A stretch of DNA of 64,000 nucleotides from Pseudomonas duriflava (GTDB lineage Bacteria > Pseudomonadota > Gammaproteobacteria > Pseudomonadales > Pseudomonadaceae), in assembly GCF_007830155.1 (NCBI RefSeq), contig NZ_VLKY01000005.1, positions 289,096-353,095 on the forward strand, in the 5' to 3' direction. This document shows positions 1 to 8,318 of the stretch, piece by piece. Both the position numbers and the translations under genes were made by a program. Under the pieces are notes generated by a model that was not told the origin of the DNA, made no database searches, and saw only the letters and a program-made list of their open reading frames with translations. Each line of letters opens with the position of its first letter. Position 1 is the stretch's first letter.

Positions 1-2508
1 CTGACCAGGAAGCAATTGCACCACGCCTTCCGGCACGCCAGCTTCCAGCAGGATACGCACGGCTTGGGCAGCAATCAGCGGAGTTTGCTCAGCCGGCTTG
101 GCCAGTACAGTGTTGCCGGCAGCCAGCGCCGCCGCTACCTGACCGGTAAAGATCGCCAGCGGGAAGTTCCAGGGGCTGATGCACACGACCGGCCCCAACG
201 GGCGATGGGTGTCGTTGGCAAAATCGCGACGAACCTGCGCGGCGTAATAACGCAGGAAGTCCACCGCTTCACGCACTTCTGCAATGGAGTTTGCAAAAGT
301 CTTGCCCGCTTCGCGGACCAGCAGGCTGATCAGCGGCTGGATCTGCGCTTCCATCATATCGGCGGCATTGTCCAGCACGGCAGCACGCTGCTCTGGTGGA
401 GTCGACTGCCAGATCGGTGCCGCAACCAAGGCGCTGTCCAGTGCGTTGCTTACGTCCTGCAGACTGGCATTCTGTACAAAGCCCACCACATCACGATGGT
501 CTGCCGGGTTATGGACGGCCTGAGGAATACCAACCTCCGCCGTGCAACCCAACATAGGCGCTGCACGCCATTCGGTGTTGTGGCTGGCCATCAGTGCGCC
601 GGACAAGGAGCCCAGACGGTGCTCGTTGGCCAGATCGATACCACAGGAGTTACGACGCGACGCGCCATACAGTTCAACCGGCAGCGGAATACGCGGGTGC
701 GGCAGCCCCAGCTTGCCTTCCTGAGACGCCATCTGCTCGATAGTTGCCACCGGATCGGCCACCAGCTCTTTCAGCGAGATGGAGTGATCGGCGATACGGT
801 TGACAAACGAGGTGTTTGCGCCGTTTTCCAGCAGACGACGTACCAGATAGGCCAGCAGGGTTTCATGCGTACCTACCGGTGCGTAGATCCGGCACGGACG
901 ATTCAGCTTGCCGTCGGCTACTTTGCCTACTACCTGCTCGTACAGGGGCTCGCCCATGCCGTGCAGGCACTGGAATTCGTACTGACCGGGATAATAGTTC
1001 TGACCAGCGATCTGATAGATGGCCGCCAGGGTATGTGCGTTGTGCGTGGCGAACTGCGGATAGATCACTTCCGGTACAGCCAGCAACTTGCGAGCGCAGG
1101 CCATGTAGGACACGTCGGTGTAAACCTTACGGGTGTAGACCGGATAACCCTCGAGGCCTTCGATCTGGGCGCGCTTGATCTCGCTGTCCCAGTAAGCGCC
1201 CTTCACCAGACGAATCATCAAGCGGTGACGGCTGCGACGGGCCAGATCGATTACATAGTCGATCACATAGGGGCAGCGCTTCTGATAAGCCTGGATGACA
1301 AAACCGATACCGTTCCAGCCAGCTAGCTTTGGCTCGAAGCACAAGCGCTCCAGCAGGTCCAGAGAGATCTCCAGGCGATCGGCTTCTTCAGCGTCGATAT
1401 TGATACCAATATCGTACTGCTTGGCCAGCAAGGTGAGGTCCAGCAGGCGCGGGTACAGTTCATCCATCACACGCTCGTACTGAGCGCGGCTGTAGCGCGG
1501 GTGCAGTGCGGACAGCTTGATGGAAATGCCCGGGCCTTCATAAATGCCACGGCCATGGGAGGCCTTGCCAATCGAATGGATCGCCTGCTCATAGGACGCC
1601 AGATAACGCTGGGCGTCTTCTTCTGTCAGGGCGGCTTCGCCAAGCATGTCGTAGGAGTAGCGGAAGCCCTTGGCTTCGTAACGGGTGGCGTTGGCCAGGG
1701 CCTCACCAATGGTTTCGCCGGTGACAAACTGCTCACCCATCATCCGCATGGCCATGTCTACGCCCTTGCGGATGACCGGCTCGCCGCTCTTGCCGATGAT
1801 GCGGTTGAGCGCCGAGAACATCTTCTCTTCATTGTGCGTTGCCACCAGCTTGCCGGTGAGCAGCAGGCCCCACGAGGCGGCGTTGACAAAGATCGAGGAG
1901 CTCTTGCCGAGATGGTCGCTCCACTTGCCATTGGCGATTTTGTCGCGGATCAGGACATCACGGGTGGCCTTGTCTGGAATGCGCAGCAGGGCTTCGGCCA
2001 GGCACATCAGCGCTACGCCTTCCTGCGAAGACAGCGAGAACTCTTGCAGCAGACCCTGAACAAGACCGGCACGGCCACTGGCGCCTTTGGCGTTGCGCAG
2101 TTTTTCGGCCAGCTGATAGGCCAGCTTGTAGGCAGCCTCAGCGGTAGCCTCGGGCAGACGCGCCTGCTCCAGCAGCATCGGTACCATCTCTTCTTCCGGA
2201 CGGCGGTAGGCTGCTGTTACGGCGGAGCGCAGTGCAGATTGCGGCAGGATGCTTTCGGCAAACTCCAGGAAGGGCTGGTAAACCGGGTCGGCCAGCGCTT
2301 CGACAATCTCATTGTCGGCTTCGCCCAGACGCGCTGCCATGTTCTGCAGCTCATCAACGCTGACGCCTTTCTCCAGAGTTTCCAGGTAGGTGTAGATCGC
2401 CTGCTTGATCAGCCAATGCGGGGTGCGATCGATAAGGCGGGCCGCCTCTTTCAAGCGCTCACGGGTGGCTTCGTCAAGTTTCACGCCAAGCGTAGTGGTA
2501 GTCGCCAT
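1..2508 (-). CDS. putA: Trifunctional proline utilisation protein PutA (N-terminal 836 residues; C-terminus cut by window edge)
   Basis: Oxidises proline to glutamate in two steps (FAD proline dehydrogenase, then NAD-dependent P5C dehydrogenase) at the inner membrane. The reading frame starts at the ATG complementary to 2506-2508 and runs off the left edge. The first ~45 residues (MATTTTLGVKLDEATRERLK...) are a ribbon-helix-helix DNA-binding domain, so this is the long PutA type that also represses its own promoter. The proline dehydrogenase barrel follows, with the RLVKGAYWDSE motif at about residue 430. The start of the aldehyde dehydrogenase domain is present near the edge. Full PutA is about 1300 residues, so roughly a third is missing. 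No putP is seen beside it; the divergent neighbour is a MarR regulator. Repeated GTTGCA octamers upstream fit autoregulation. Confidence 0.93.
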   Translation of the reverse strand, partial: MATTTTLGVKLDEATRERLKEAARLIDRTPHWLIKQAIYTYLETLEKGVSVDELQNMAARLGEADNEIVEALADPVYQPFLEFAESILPQSALRSAVTAAYRRPEEEMVPMLLEQARLPEATAEAAYKLAYQLAEKLRNAKGASGRAGLVQGLLQEFSLSSQEGVALMCLAEALLRIPDKATRDVLIRDKIANGKWSDHLGKSSSIFVNAASWGLLLTGKLVATHNEEKMFSALNRIIGKSGEPVIRKGVDMAMRMMGEQFVTGETIGEALANATRYEAKGFRYSYDMLGEAALTEEDAQRYLASYEQAIHSIGKASHGRGIYEGPGISIKLSALHPRYSRAQYERVMDELYPRLLDLTLLAKQYDIGINIDAEEADRLEISLDLLERLCFEPKLAGWNGIGFVIQAYQKRCPYVIDYVIDLARRSRHRLMIRLVKGAYWDSEIKRAQIEGLEGYPVYTRKVYTDVSYMACARKLLAVPEVIYPQFATHNAHTLAAIYQIAGQNYYPGQYEFQCLHGMGEPLYEQVVGKVADGKLNRPCRIYAPVGTHETLLAYLVRRLLENGANTSFVNRIADHSISLKELVADPVATIEQMASQEGKLGLPHPRIPLPVELYGASRRNSCGIDLANEHRLGSLSGALMASHNTEWRAAPMLGCTAEVGIPQAVHNPADHRDVVGFVQNASLQDVSNALDSALVAAPIWQSTPPEQRAAVLDNAADMMEAQIQPLISLLVREAGKTFANSIAEVREAVDFLRYYAAQVRRDFANDTHRPLGPVVCISPWNFPLAIFTGQVAAALAAGNTVLAKPAEQTPLIAAQAVRILLEAGVPEGVVQLLPGQ

Positions 2509-2573
2509 GTTGCCTCGCCTTATCGGTTGGGGTTGTTATAGTAAGGCGGCAAGAATAGAGGCAACCTCGCCCT

Positions 2574-2591
2574 GGTGCAACTAGGTGCAAC
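2574..2591. promoter_or_regulatory. Promoter-proximal PutA operator pair
   Basis: Two direct copies of GGTGCAAC (2574-2581 and 2584-2591) lie 66-83 bases upstream of the putA start, 10 bases apart and so on the same helix face. The core GTTGCA (on the other strand) is the known recognition sequence of the PutA ribbon-helix-helix domain in enterobacteria. That this PutA binds here is inferred. Confidence 0.6.
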
Positions 2592-2741
2592 CGCATTTAG
2601 TCGACCTATTTAAGCTGACCTAGTAAACGTGTAAAGCGCTCTGACCAGCGCTCATGCTGCGACACCTTACGATCAAGCCAAAAACTGTCTAGTTCAGCGG
2701 TTTCAAGCTTAATTTACTGACTTTTGTTTCCACAACTAAAC

Positions 2742-2772
2742 GGTGCAACTTTTAAAACAAAAAGGTTGCACC
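2742..2772. promoter_or_regulatory. Distal PutA operator pair
   Basis: One GGTGCAAC (2742-2749) and one GTTGCACC (2765-2772) form an inverted pair in an A/T-rich stretch of the putA-marR intergenic region. They are the same octamer as the pair at 2574-2591. With that pair they could support looping or cooperative repression of putA by its own product. The rest of the gap 2509-2981 shows no further gene. Confidence 0.55.
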
Positions 2773-2981
2773 CTAACCATATTCCAAGCAAACCAACCAT
2801 ACCGGTCTATATACGTTCCCGCCCCGTTTCTTGAAGTCATCCCCTCCTGAACCCTACTCTGAGGGCTCTCCTCGGCCAGATCAGTCCAGGCACGCCGCAT
2901 CGAAATAGAGAAAGTGCGTGACTCCCGCCCCGCTCTCCCCGCATCATTCGGGCTGAATCATGACTCACGACCTCTTTGCCG

Positions 2982-3458
2982 ATGGCTAAAAAACAACAGG
3001 AAGCTCCCGACGCGCTCGATGCGGAGGACAGCCGAGAAATCACCTCCCCCATTCTGGATGAAGTAATCGGCTATGCGCTGCGCCGTGCCCAGCTAAAAGT
3101 CTTCCAACATCTCATCACCAAACTTGAAGCGTTTGATCTGCGCCCGGCGCAGTTCACGGCCCTGACCTTGATTGAGCAAAATCCTGGACTTATGCAGGCC
3201 GAACTGGCACGTAGCCTTGCCATCGAGCCGCCGCAAATGGTCATCATGCTGAACAAGCTTGAATCGCTGGGCCTGGCGCTGCGTATCCGCTGCAAGCCAG
3301 ACAAGCGCTCCTACGGTATTTTTCTGAGCAAAACCGGCGAAGCTGTGCTCAAGCAACTCAAGGACATCGCCCGGAGCAGCGATATCGAAGCGACTTCGGC
3401 CTTGACTGCCGAGGAGCGAACACAATTACTGCATTTGCTGCACAAGATTTATCGCTGA
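2982..3458 (+). CDS. MarR-family transcriptional regulator (FerR-like candidate)
   Basis: A 158-residue winged-helix regulator. The helix-turn-helix region is around residues 55-100 (LRPAQFTALTLIEQNPGLMQ ... IEPPQMVIMLNKLESLG), followed by the wing (RIRCKPDKRSYGIFLSKTGEAVL) and C-terminal dimer helices. The ATG at 2982 was chosen; an in-frame TTG at 2976 is possible, and neither has a strong ribosome site. MarR repressors of the FerR type control fcs, ech and vdh in pseudomonads and respond to hydroxycinnamoyl-CoA. This gene lies one gene from the end of such a cluster, so that role is likely but inferred. The inverted repeats upstream of ech are candidate targets. It is divergent from putA and could instead serve another neighbour. 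Confidence 0.8.
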   Translation: MAKKQQEAPDALDAEDSREITSPILDEVIGYALRRAQLKVFQHLITKLEAFDLRPAQFTALTLIEQNPGLMQAELARSLAIEPPQMVIMLNKLESLGLALRIRCKPDKRSYGIFLSKTGEAVLKQLKDIARSSDIEATSALTAEERTQLLHLLHKIYR

Positions 3459-3537
3459 AGCGCCTGCCGGCATTTTTCCACCGAGAGCCTGATCGGGTTA
3501 AGCTGCGCTTTTGCCTAGCGTTGCAGGAGAGCCCGTC

Positions 3538-4719
3538 ATGTCGGACACGTCAGAGCCGTGCGAACAGACCCGCCTGATTCATGCCGGTCGCCGGAGCGAA
3601 ACCGGCAAAGGGCGCGGCTTTAACCCCCCGGTCGAGCGGCTTAGTACTGTGCTGTTCGACAGCCTGGCCGAGCTGCGCCACGCCTCGGCAGGCGGTGATG
3701 ACGGCCGCGCGCTGGTCTACGGCGCACAGGGAACATCCACCACTTACGCCCTTGAAGACTGGATCACAGCCCTGGAGGGTGCCTATCGCACCCGTCTCTA
3801 CCCTACCGGGCTTGCTGCCGTGGCGCAGATGTTCCAGGCCTTTCTGCGGCCCGGCCAGCATGTACTGATTACCGACTCGGTGTACGGGCCGGTCCGTGGG
3901 CTGGTACGCGAGTTCCTGGAGCCGTTCGGGATTCAATGCGAATTCTACGCAGCGGACGGCCACGATATTGAACGCCGGATTCGCCCGGAGACCCGGATGA
4001 TTTATGCGGAGGTTCCCGGCTCGCTGCTTTATGAAATGTGTGATCTACCGGCCCTTTCCCGGCTGTGCAAGGAGCGTGGAATTCTGCTGGCTGTGGATAA
4101 TTCCTGGGGCTCCGGACTGATCTACAAGCCGCTGGCGCTAGGTGCAGACATTTCCCTGATGGCACTGACTAAATACGTGGCCGGCCATTCGGACGTGATG
4201 ATGGGCAGCGTCAGTACCACCGAGGCGCACTGGCCGGCACTGGCCCGTATGAGCCGGGCAACGGGCAATACCGTCAGCCCCGACGATGCCTATCTGGTTT
4301 TGCGTGGTGGCCGTACCCTGGCACCACGCCTCGCCTTGCATGCCAGCCAAGCCCTCCAGATCGCCCAATGGCTGGAAAGCCGTCCCGAGGTCGCCCGCGT
4401 GCTTCATCCGGCCCTGCCGAGCGATCCGGGTCATACGCTCTGGCAGCGGGACTGCCTGGGCAGCAATGGCTTGGTCAGCTTCGAGTTCAAAGATAAGGAC
4501 GAAGCGCAGCTGGCACGGTTCATCGACACCCTGCGCCTGTTCGGCCTCGGCTATTCGTGGGGCGGCTTCGAGAGCCTGGTCAGTGTGGTGGAGCGCCAGG
4601 GCACGCGCAGCGTCACGAGCCTGAAGGATCGCGGCCCGATGGTTCGTCTCCACGTAGGCCTGGAAGCGCTGGACGACCTGATCGTCGATCTCGACGCGGG
4701 CTTTGCGGCGCTCCGCTAG
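3538..4719 (+). CDS. metC: Cystathionine beta-lyase (Cys/Met metabolism PLP enzyme)
   Basis: A 393-residue fold-type I pyridoxal-phosphate enzyme of the Cys/Met metabolism family, expected to split cystathionine to homocysteine, pyruvate and ammonia in methionine synthesis. The PLP lysine is K212 in the ALTKYVAGHSD motif, and the cofactor-binding aspartate is D187 (LLAVDNSWG). The start at 3538 has an AGGAGAG ribosome site eight bases upstream; a TTG 27 bases earlier is less likely. The gene converges on the acyl-CoA dehydrogenase gene, and the two coding ends overlap by four bases. Within this family, beta-lyase and gamma-lyase activity cannot be told apart with certainty by eye, though the overall sequence resembles MetC. 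Confidence 0.83.
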   Translation: MSDTSEPCEQTRLIHAGRRSETGKGRGFNPPVERLSTVLFDSLAELRHASAGGDDGRALVYGAQGTSTTYALEDWITALEGAYRTRLYPTGLAAVAQMFQAFLRPGQHVLITDSVYGPVRGLVREFLEPFGIQCEFYAADGHDIERRIRPETRMIYAEVPGSLLYEMCDLPALSRLCKERGILLAVDNSWGSGLIYKPLALGADISLMALTKYVAGHSDVMMGSVSTTEAHWPALARMSRATGNTVSPDDAYLVLRGGRTLAPRLALHASQALQIAQWLESRPEVARVLHPALPSDPGHTLWQRDCLGSNGLVSFEFKDKDEAQLARFIDTLRLFGLGYSWGGFESLVSVVERQGTRSVTSLKDRGPMVRLHVGLEALDDLIVDLDAGFAALR

Positions 4720-6473
4720 CCTATAGACACGTCATCCGGCAGGAACGGTAACGGTGCCCGGCTGGCCTGCACCGCTTCGGCCTGGCGTTCCAGGTTAACC
4801 AGCAGGTAGTCGTATACATAGGTGGCCGTCTCCCATTTACCTCGGTAGAACGGCTGCTCACGCTTGGGTGCAGCCAGCCGCGCCGTACGCGCCCAGGCGA
4901 AGGCTAATCCTAGCCAGCCTAGCAGGCGAAGGTAATCCAGGGCGGCACGGTAAGGGTGCTCAGGATCCTGCGAATCCATCAGGTCGTCCGTCAGATAGCG
5001 TACCCGCTCGCACTGCTGAATCAGGACATCACCGAAACGCCTGCAACTTTCGGTCTGACCGCATAGCTCCGCTTCGCCTCGAAAAGTATCCAGCAGATTG
5101 CCCAGTAGAGGTTCTCGGGCACCGAGCACTTTACGGATCAGCAGATCGTTGGCCTGTATCTCGTTGGTGCCTTCGTAGATCATGGTGATGCGGCTATCAC
5201 GCAGGGTTTGCTCAATACCAAAATCGTTCACGTAGCCATAGCCGCCAAACACTTGCAGCGCTGCGCTACTAAGCTGAAACCCCTGCTCGGTAAAAAAGGC
5301 CTTGATGATTGGCGTTAGCAGCGAAGCCAGCTGATGCGCCTCGGCACGCGCCTGTGGCTCCGGTGCATGTTCGGCCTGATCGAGCAGGTGTGCTCCCCAA
5401 TAGCCCAACGCACGCAGGCCCTCACTGACGGCACGCAGCTCCAACAGGGTACGTCGCAGGGCAGGATGCTCTTGAATCAAGTCAGCTGGCTCGACCGAGT
5501 TGGCCGAACGTGGCACGGCCCGCATCTGCCGACGCTCGGCTGCATAGCTCCTGGCCTGCTGCCAGGCAGATTCAACATGTCCAAGCCCTTGCAGCCCTAC
5601 ATGCAGGCGCGCCGAATTCATCATCACGAACAGGGCGGCCAGACCTCGCTGAGGCTCGCCGATCAGCCAGCCCTGTGCCCCCTCGAAACGCAAGGCGCAG
5701 GTGGCGCTGCCCTTGATGCCCATCTTGTGTTCAATCCCTTCGCAATAGACGCCATTAAGCCGCTTCTCGAGCCGCTTCGGCACAAGAAACAGGGACAGCC
5801 CCCGGCTACCGGCCGGTGCATTGGGCAACCGTGCCAGAACAAGATGGACGATGTTATCGGTCAGGTCGTGCTCACCACCCGAGATGAAGATCTTGTTGCC
5901 CTCAAGCTGGTAACTTCCGTCGCCTTGGGGTTCCGCACGGGTACGGATCAGCCCCACGTCACTACCCGCCTGTGGCTCGGTGAGACACATAGTCGCCAGC
6001 CATTCACCACTGACGATCCTGCCAAGGTAAGCGTCCTTGAGTTCTGGCGACGCATGGGCGCGCAAGCACTCATAGGCGCCATGGGCGATGCCGGGATACA
6101 TGGCCCAGGCATGATTGGACGAGGCCAGCATTTCCTGCAAAGCGGCATCAAGCAGCTGCGGCAGGCCCTGTCCACCCCAGGCGGGATCACAGGCCAGCGC
6201 TGGCCAGCCATTGTTTACATAAGCTTGATAGGCTGCGGCGAACCCTTCGGGCGTAGAGACTTGGCCCTTCTCTAACTGACAACCCTGACGGTCGCCTTGG
6301 GCATTCAAAGGGGCCAGTTCCTCGGCGGTAAACCGTCCCGCCTCTTCCAGTACCTGACGCGATAACTCAGCGTCCACCCCCCTAAAAGAGGGTATTACTT
6401 TCCAATCTGCAGGTGCGTTGAGCCATTCTTCAATTACGAACTGCATGTCTCGCAGCGGCGGCTGGTAGGTCAT
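4716..6473 (-). CDS. Acyl-CoA dehydrogenase of the hydroxycinnamate cluster
   Basis: A 585-residue flavoprotein with an extra C-terminal domain, as in the long acyl-CoA dehydrogenases (DmdC/3-methylmercaptopropionyl-CoA type). The central flavin-binding stretch includes MCLTEPQAGSDVG, and the catalytic-base region is ITMIYEGTNEIQAND near residue 430. It is last in the minus-strand operon, 15 bases after the thiolase gene. In pseudomonads, equivalent acd and aat genes sit beside fcs and have been linked to an alternative beta-oxidative route for feruloyl-CoA. Their need in ferulate growth is doubtful because ech and vdh give the direct route. The exact substrate is unknown. Confidence 0.85.
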   Translation of the reverse strand: MTYQPPLRDMQFVIEEWLNAPADWKVIPSFRGVDAELSRQVLEEAGRFTAEELAPLNAQGDRQGCQLEKGQVSTPEGFAAAYQAYVNNGWPALACDPAWGGQGLPQLLDAALQEMLASSNHAWAMYPGIAHGAYECLRAHASPELKDAYLGRIVSGEWLATMCLTEPQAGSDVGLIRTRAEPQGDGSYQLEGNKIFISGGEHDLTDNIVHLVLARLPNAPAGSRGLSLFLVPKRLEKRLNGVYCEGIEHKMGIKGSATCALRFEGAQGWLIGEPQRGLAALFVMMNSARLHVGLQGLGHVESAWQQARSYAAERRQMRAVPRSANSVEPADLIQEHPALRRTLLELRAVSEGLRALGYWGAHLLDQAEHAPEPQARAEAHQLASLLTPIIKAFFTEQGFQLSSAALQVFGGYGYVNDFGIEQTLRDSRITMIYEGTNEIQANDLLIRKVLGAREPLLGNLLDTFRGEAELCGQTESCRRFGDVLIQQCERVRYLTDDLMDSQDPEHPYRAALDYLRLLGWLGLAFAWARTARLAAPKREQPFYRGKWETATYVYDYLLVNLERQAEAVQASRAPLPFLPDDVSIG

Positions 6474-6488
6474 GTCTGATCCTTTAGT

Positions 6489-7736
6489 TCAATGAATACC
6501 GTCCGGATTTTCGATCAGCACGGCCATGCCCTGCCCGCCGCCAACACAGGCCGCTGCGACGCCATAGCGGGCTTTGAGTGCACGCAACTGTCGCGCCAGG
6601 GTAAGACTGAGGCGCAAGCCGGTAGCGGCTAGAGGATGCCCCAGGGCAATGGAACCGCCGTGAATGTTCAGCCGATCCAGATCAAGTTCCAGTTCACGCT
6701 GGACGGCAAGTACCTGCGCACCCTGGGCTTCGTTGATTTCGAAGCAGGCGATGTCATCCAGGCGTAGCCCGCTGCGCTCAAGTAGCAAACGAATCGCCGG
6801 CGCGGGGCCGATCCCCATGAGTTCGGGCGGCACGCCAACGGCTGTCGCGGCGATCAGTCGTCCCAAAACCGGGCCCTGATGTCCCTGCCCTTTCGACACA
6901 ATGATCGCAGCGGCGCCATCTACCACGGCGCAACTGTTGCCTGCTGTCTGGACGCCGCCTTCATGAATCGGACGTAGCCGGGCCAATGCATCAAGTGAGG
7001 AAGATCGTGGATGGGTATCCGTATCGACCGCTTCGGTCTTTCGCGGCAAAGCAATTCCACGCGCCTGGTAGCCATTCAGACTGAATCGCTCGGCCTCTAC
7101 AGCAACGATCTCCTCGGCGAACCAGCCAGCCTCTTGGGCAGCCAGAGCGCGGTCAAAACTGCGCAGCGCATACGCATCAACGTCGGCCCGCTGGATACCA
7201 TAATGGCTGGCAAGATTTTCAGCAGTACCAATCATGTCGACTCCGGGCGCCGGATCAACCAAGGCTTCCCATAGGAAGTCCTTGAATTCCACCGGAGCGC
7301 CCAGGCGAAAACCCGTGCGGTGGGTATAGGCCGCAATCGGATTGCGCGACATGGACTCACTTGCTACGCATAGTACTCGCTCGACCTCGCCTCGCATGAT
7401 CTGCTCGCCCGCCTGGCGTAGCAACTCGAAGCCTGTGCCGCAGATACGCTGGACCTGCAAAGCGGGCACTTCTACCGGCACACCCGCATACAAGCCGATA
7501 TGCCGCGGAAGCAAATACGCATCGAAACTGGACTGGGCCACAGAGCCTGCCAGTACGCTGTCGATCTGTTCGCCCGGCAGAGCGCAGCGCGTCAGAGCTT
7601 CGCGAGCAACCTTGATACCTAGATCAATAGGCGATACCTGACCCAAGGCCCCGCAGTAATCCACCCAGGGCGTACGCACGCCACCCAGCAGGACGACATC
7701 ATTGAAGGCTGAGTATAGCCCTTTGCGGCCAGTCAT
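6489..7736 (-). CDS. aat: Acetyl-CoA acetyltransferase (beta-ketothiolase) of the hydroxycinnamate cluster
   Basis: A 415-residue thiolase. The nucleophilic cysteine is C99 in QRICGTGFELL. The C-terminal catalytic motifs NIHGGSIALGHPLAATG (His) and ACVGGGQGMAV (second Cys) are intact. The start has an AGGAGG ribosome site. It would release acetyl-CoA from a 3-keto aryl-propanoyl-CoA if the side chain is shortened by beta-oxidation. It lies between the second DUF3237 gene and the acyl-CoA dehydrogenase gene, spaced by 28 and 15 bases, so co-transcription is likely. Confidence 0.87.
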   Translation of the reverse strand: MTGRKGLYSAFNDVVLLGGVRTPWVDYCGALGQVSPIDLGIKVAREALTRCALPGEQIDSVLAGSVAQSSFDAYLLPRHIGLYAGVPVEVPALQVQRICGTGFELLRQAGEQIMRGEVERVLCVASESMSRNPIAAYTHRTGFRLGAPVEFKDFLWEALVDPAPGVDMIGTAENLASHYGIQRADVDAYALRSFDRALAAQEAGWFAEEIVAVEAERFSLNGYQARGIALPRKTEAVDTDTHPRSSSLDALARLRPIHEGGVQTAGNSCAVVDGAAAIIVSKGQGHQGPVLGRLIAATAVGVPPELMGIGPAPAIRLLLERSGLRLDDIACFEINEAQGAQVLAVQRELELDLDRLNIHGGSIALGHPLAATGLRLSLTLARQLRALKARYGVAAACVGGGQGMAVLIENPDGIH

Positions 7737-7764
7737 ATACGCCTCCTAGCTCGGTAATCATGCA

Positions 7765-8286
7765 CTACTTGAGGCGGTACACTTTTATCAGCACCGCATT
7801 ACGCTGCGGTTTCAAACTGGTCAGCGTTCCGACATACACGTAGCGATTCAGCCATTCGTACTTGCCGCTTGGCGCCGTAATGTCAACATGAGAAAAGGCA
7901 TAGCGCTCGGCATCCAGCTCGTGAATCAGTACCCGATTACGAACAGTCAGGATGACGCCATCGGTGGTCCGCATCTCATAGAGTGCATCGAGTTGCCGGA
8001 CGCCATCCGCACGAATGAGCTGGCGATCAGCACCGCCCGGCAACACTTTGCCCCGTAGTCCAGCCCCGTTGAAACGTCCTCCAGTGATAGGAACCATACG
8101 GCGTTCGCCAAGCGGCCCCTTGCCTAATGACAGGGTTTCGGCAATCTCGACGGTTGCCTCGTACACTAGCTCGGTTTTCGGCGCCTCCTCGGTAGCGGCC
8201 TGAGCCACAGCGTGGAGCGAAGCCATGAGTACAGCGTTAAGCAGGCCTAACAGAGCAAACCTGTGGTGTTTCTGACGACGGATCAT
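7765..8286 (-). CDS. Exported DUF3237 (UPF0311) protein, copy 2
   Basis: A 173-residue protein with a Sec signal peptide (MIRRQKHHRFALLGLLNAV...ending near AVAQA) and a DUF3237 domain. The recognisable core is RRMVPITGGRFNGAGLRGKV, then LPGGADRQL, a DALYEMRTTDG strand and a C-terminal YEWLNRYVYVG. The start at 8286 has an AGGAGT ribosome site and puts the signal peptide at the N-terminus. A start at 8322 would overlap the fcs stop (ATGA) but would add 12 residues in front of the signal. The function of DUF3237 is not established. Its place inside the fcs-aat operon, and a paralogue after the transporter gene, suggest a periplasmic role in handling aromatic substrates. Confidence 0.8.
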   Translation of the reverse strand: MIRRQKHHRFALLGLLNAVLMASLHAVAQAATEEAPKTELVYEATVEIAETLSLGKGPLGERRMVPITGGRFNGAGLRGKVLPGGADRQLIRADGVRQLDALYEMRTTDGVILTVRNRVLIHELDAERYAFSHVDITAPSGKYEWLNRYVYVGTLTSLKPQRNAVLIKVYRLK

Positions 8287-8318
8287 AGGGACTCCTGTGC
8301 CTTCAGATCGGCTATTAG

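Noticed and set aside
16..1326. Long plus-strand open frame over putA
   Set aside because: It lies antisense to a clear PutA reading frame and its translation has no family resemblance.
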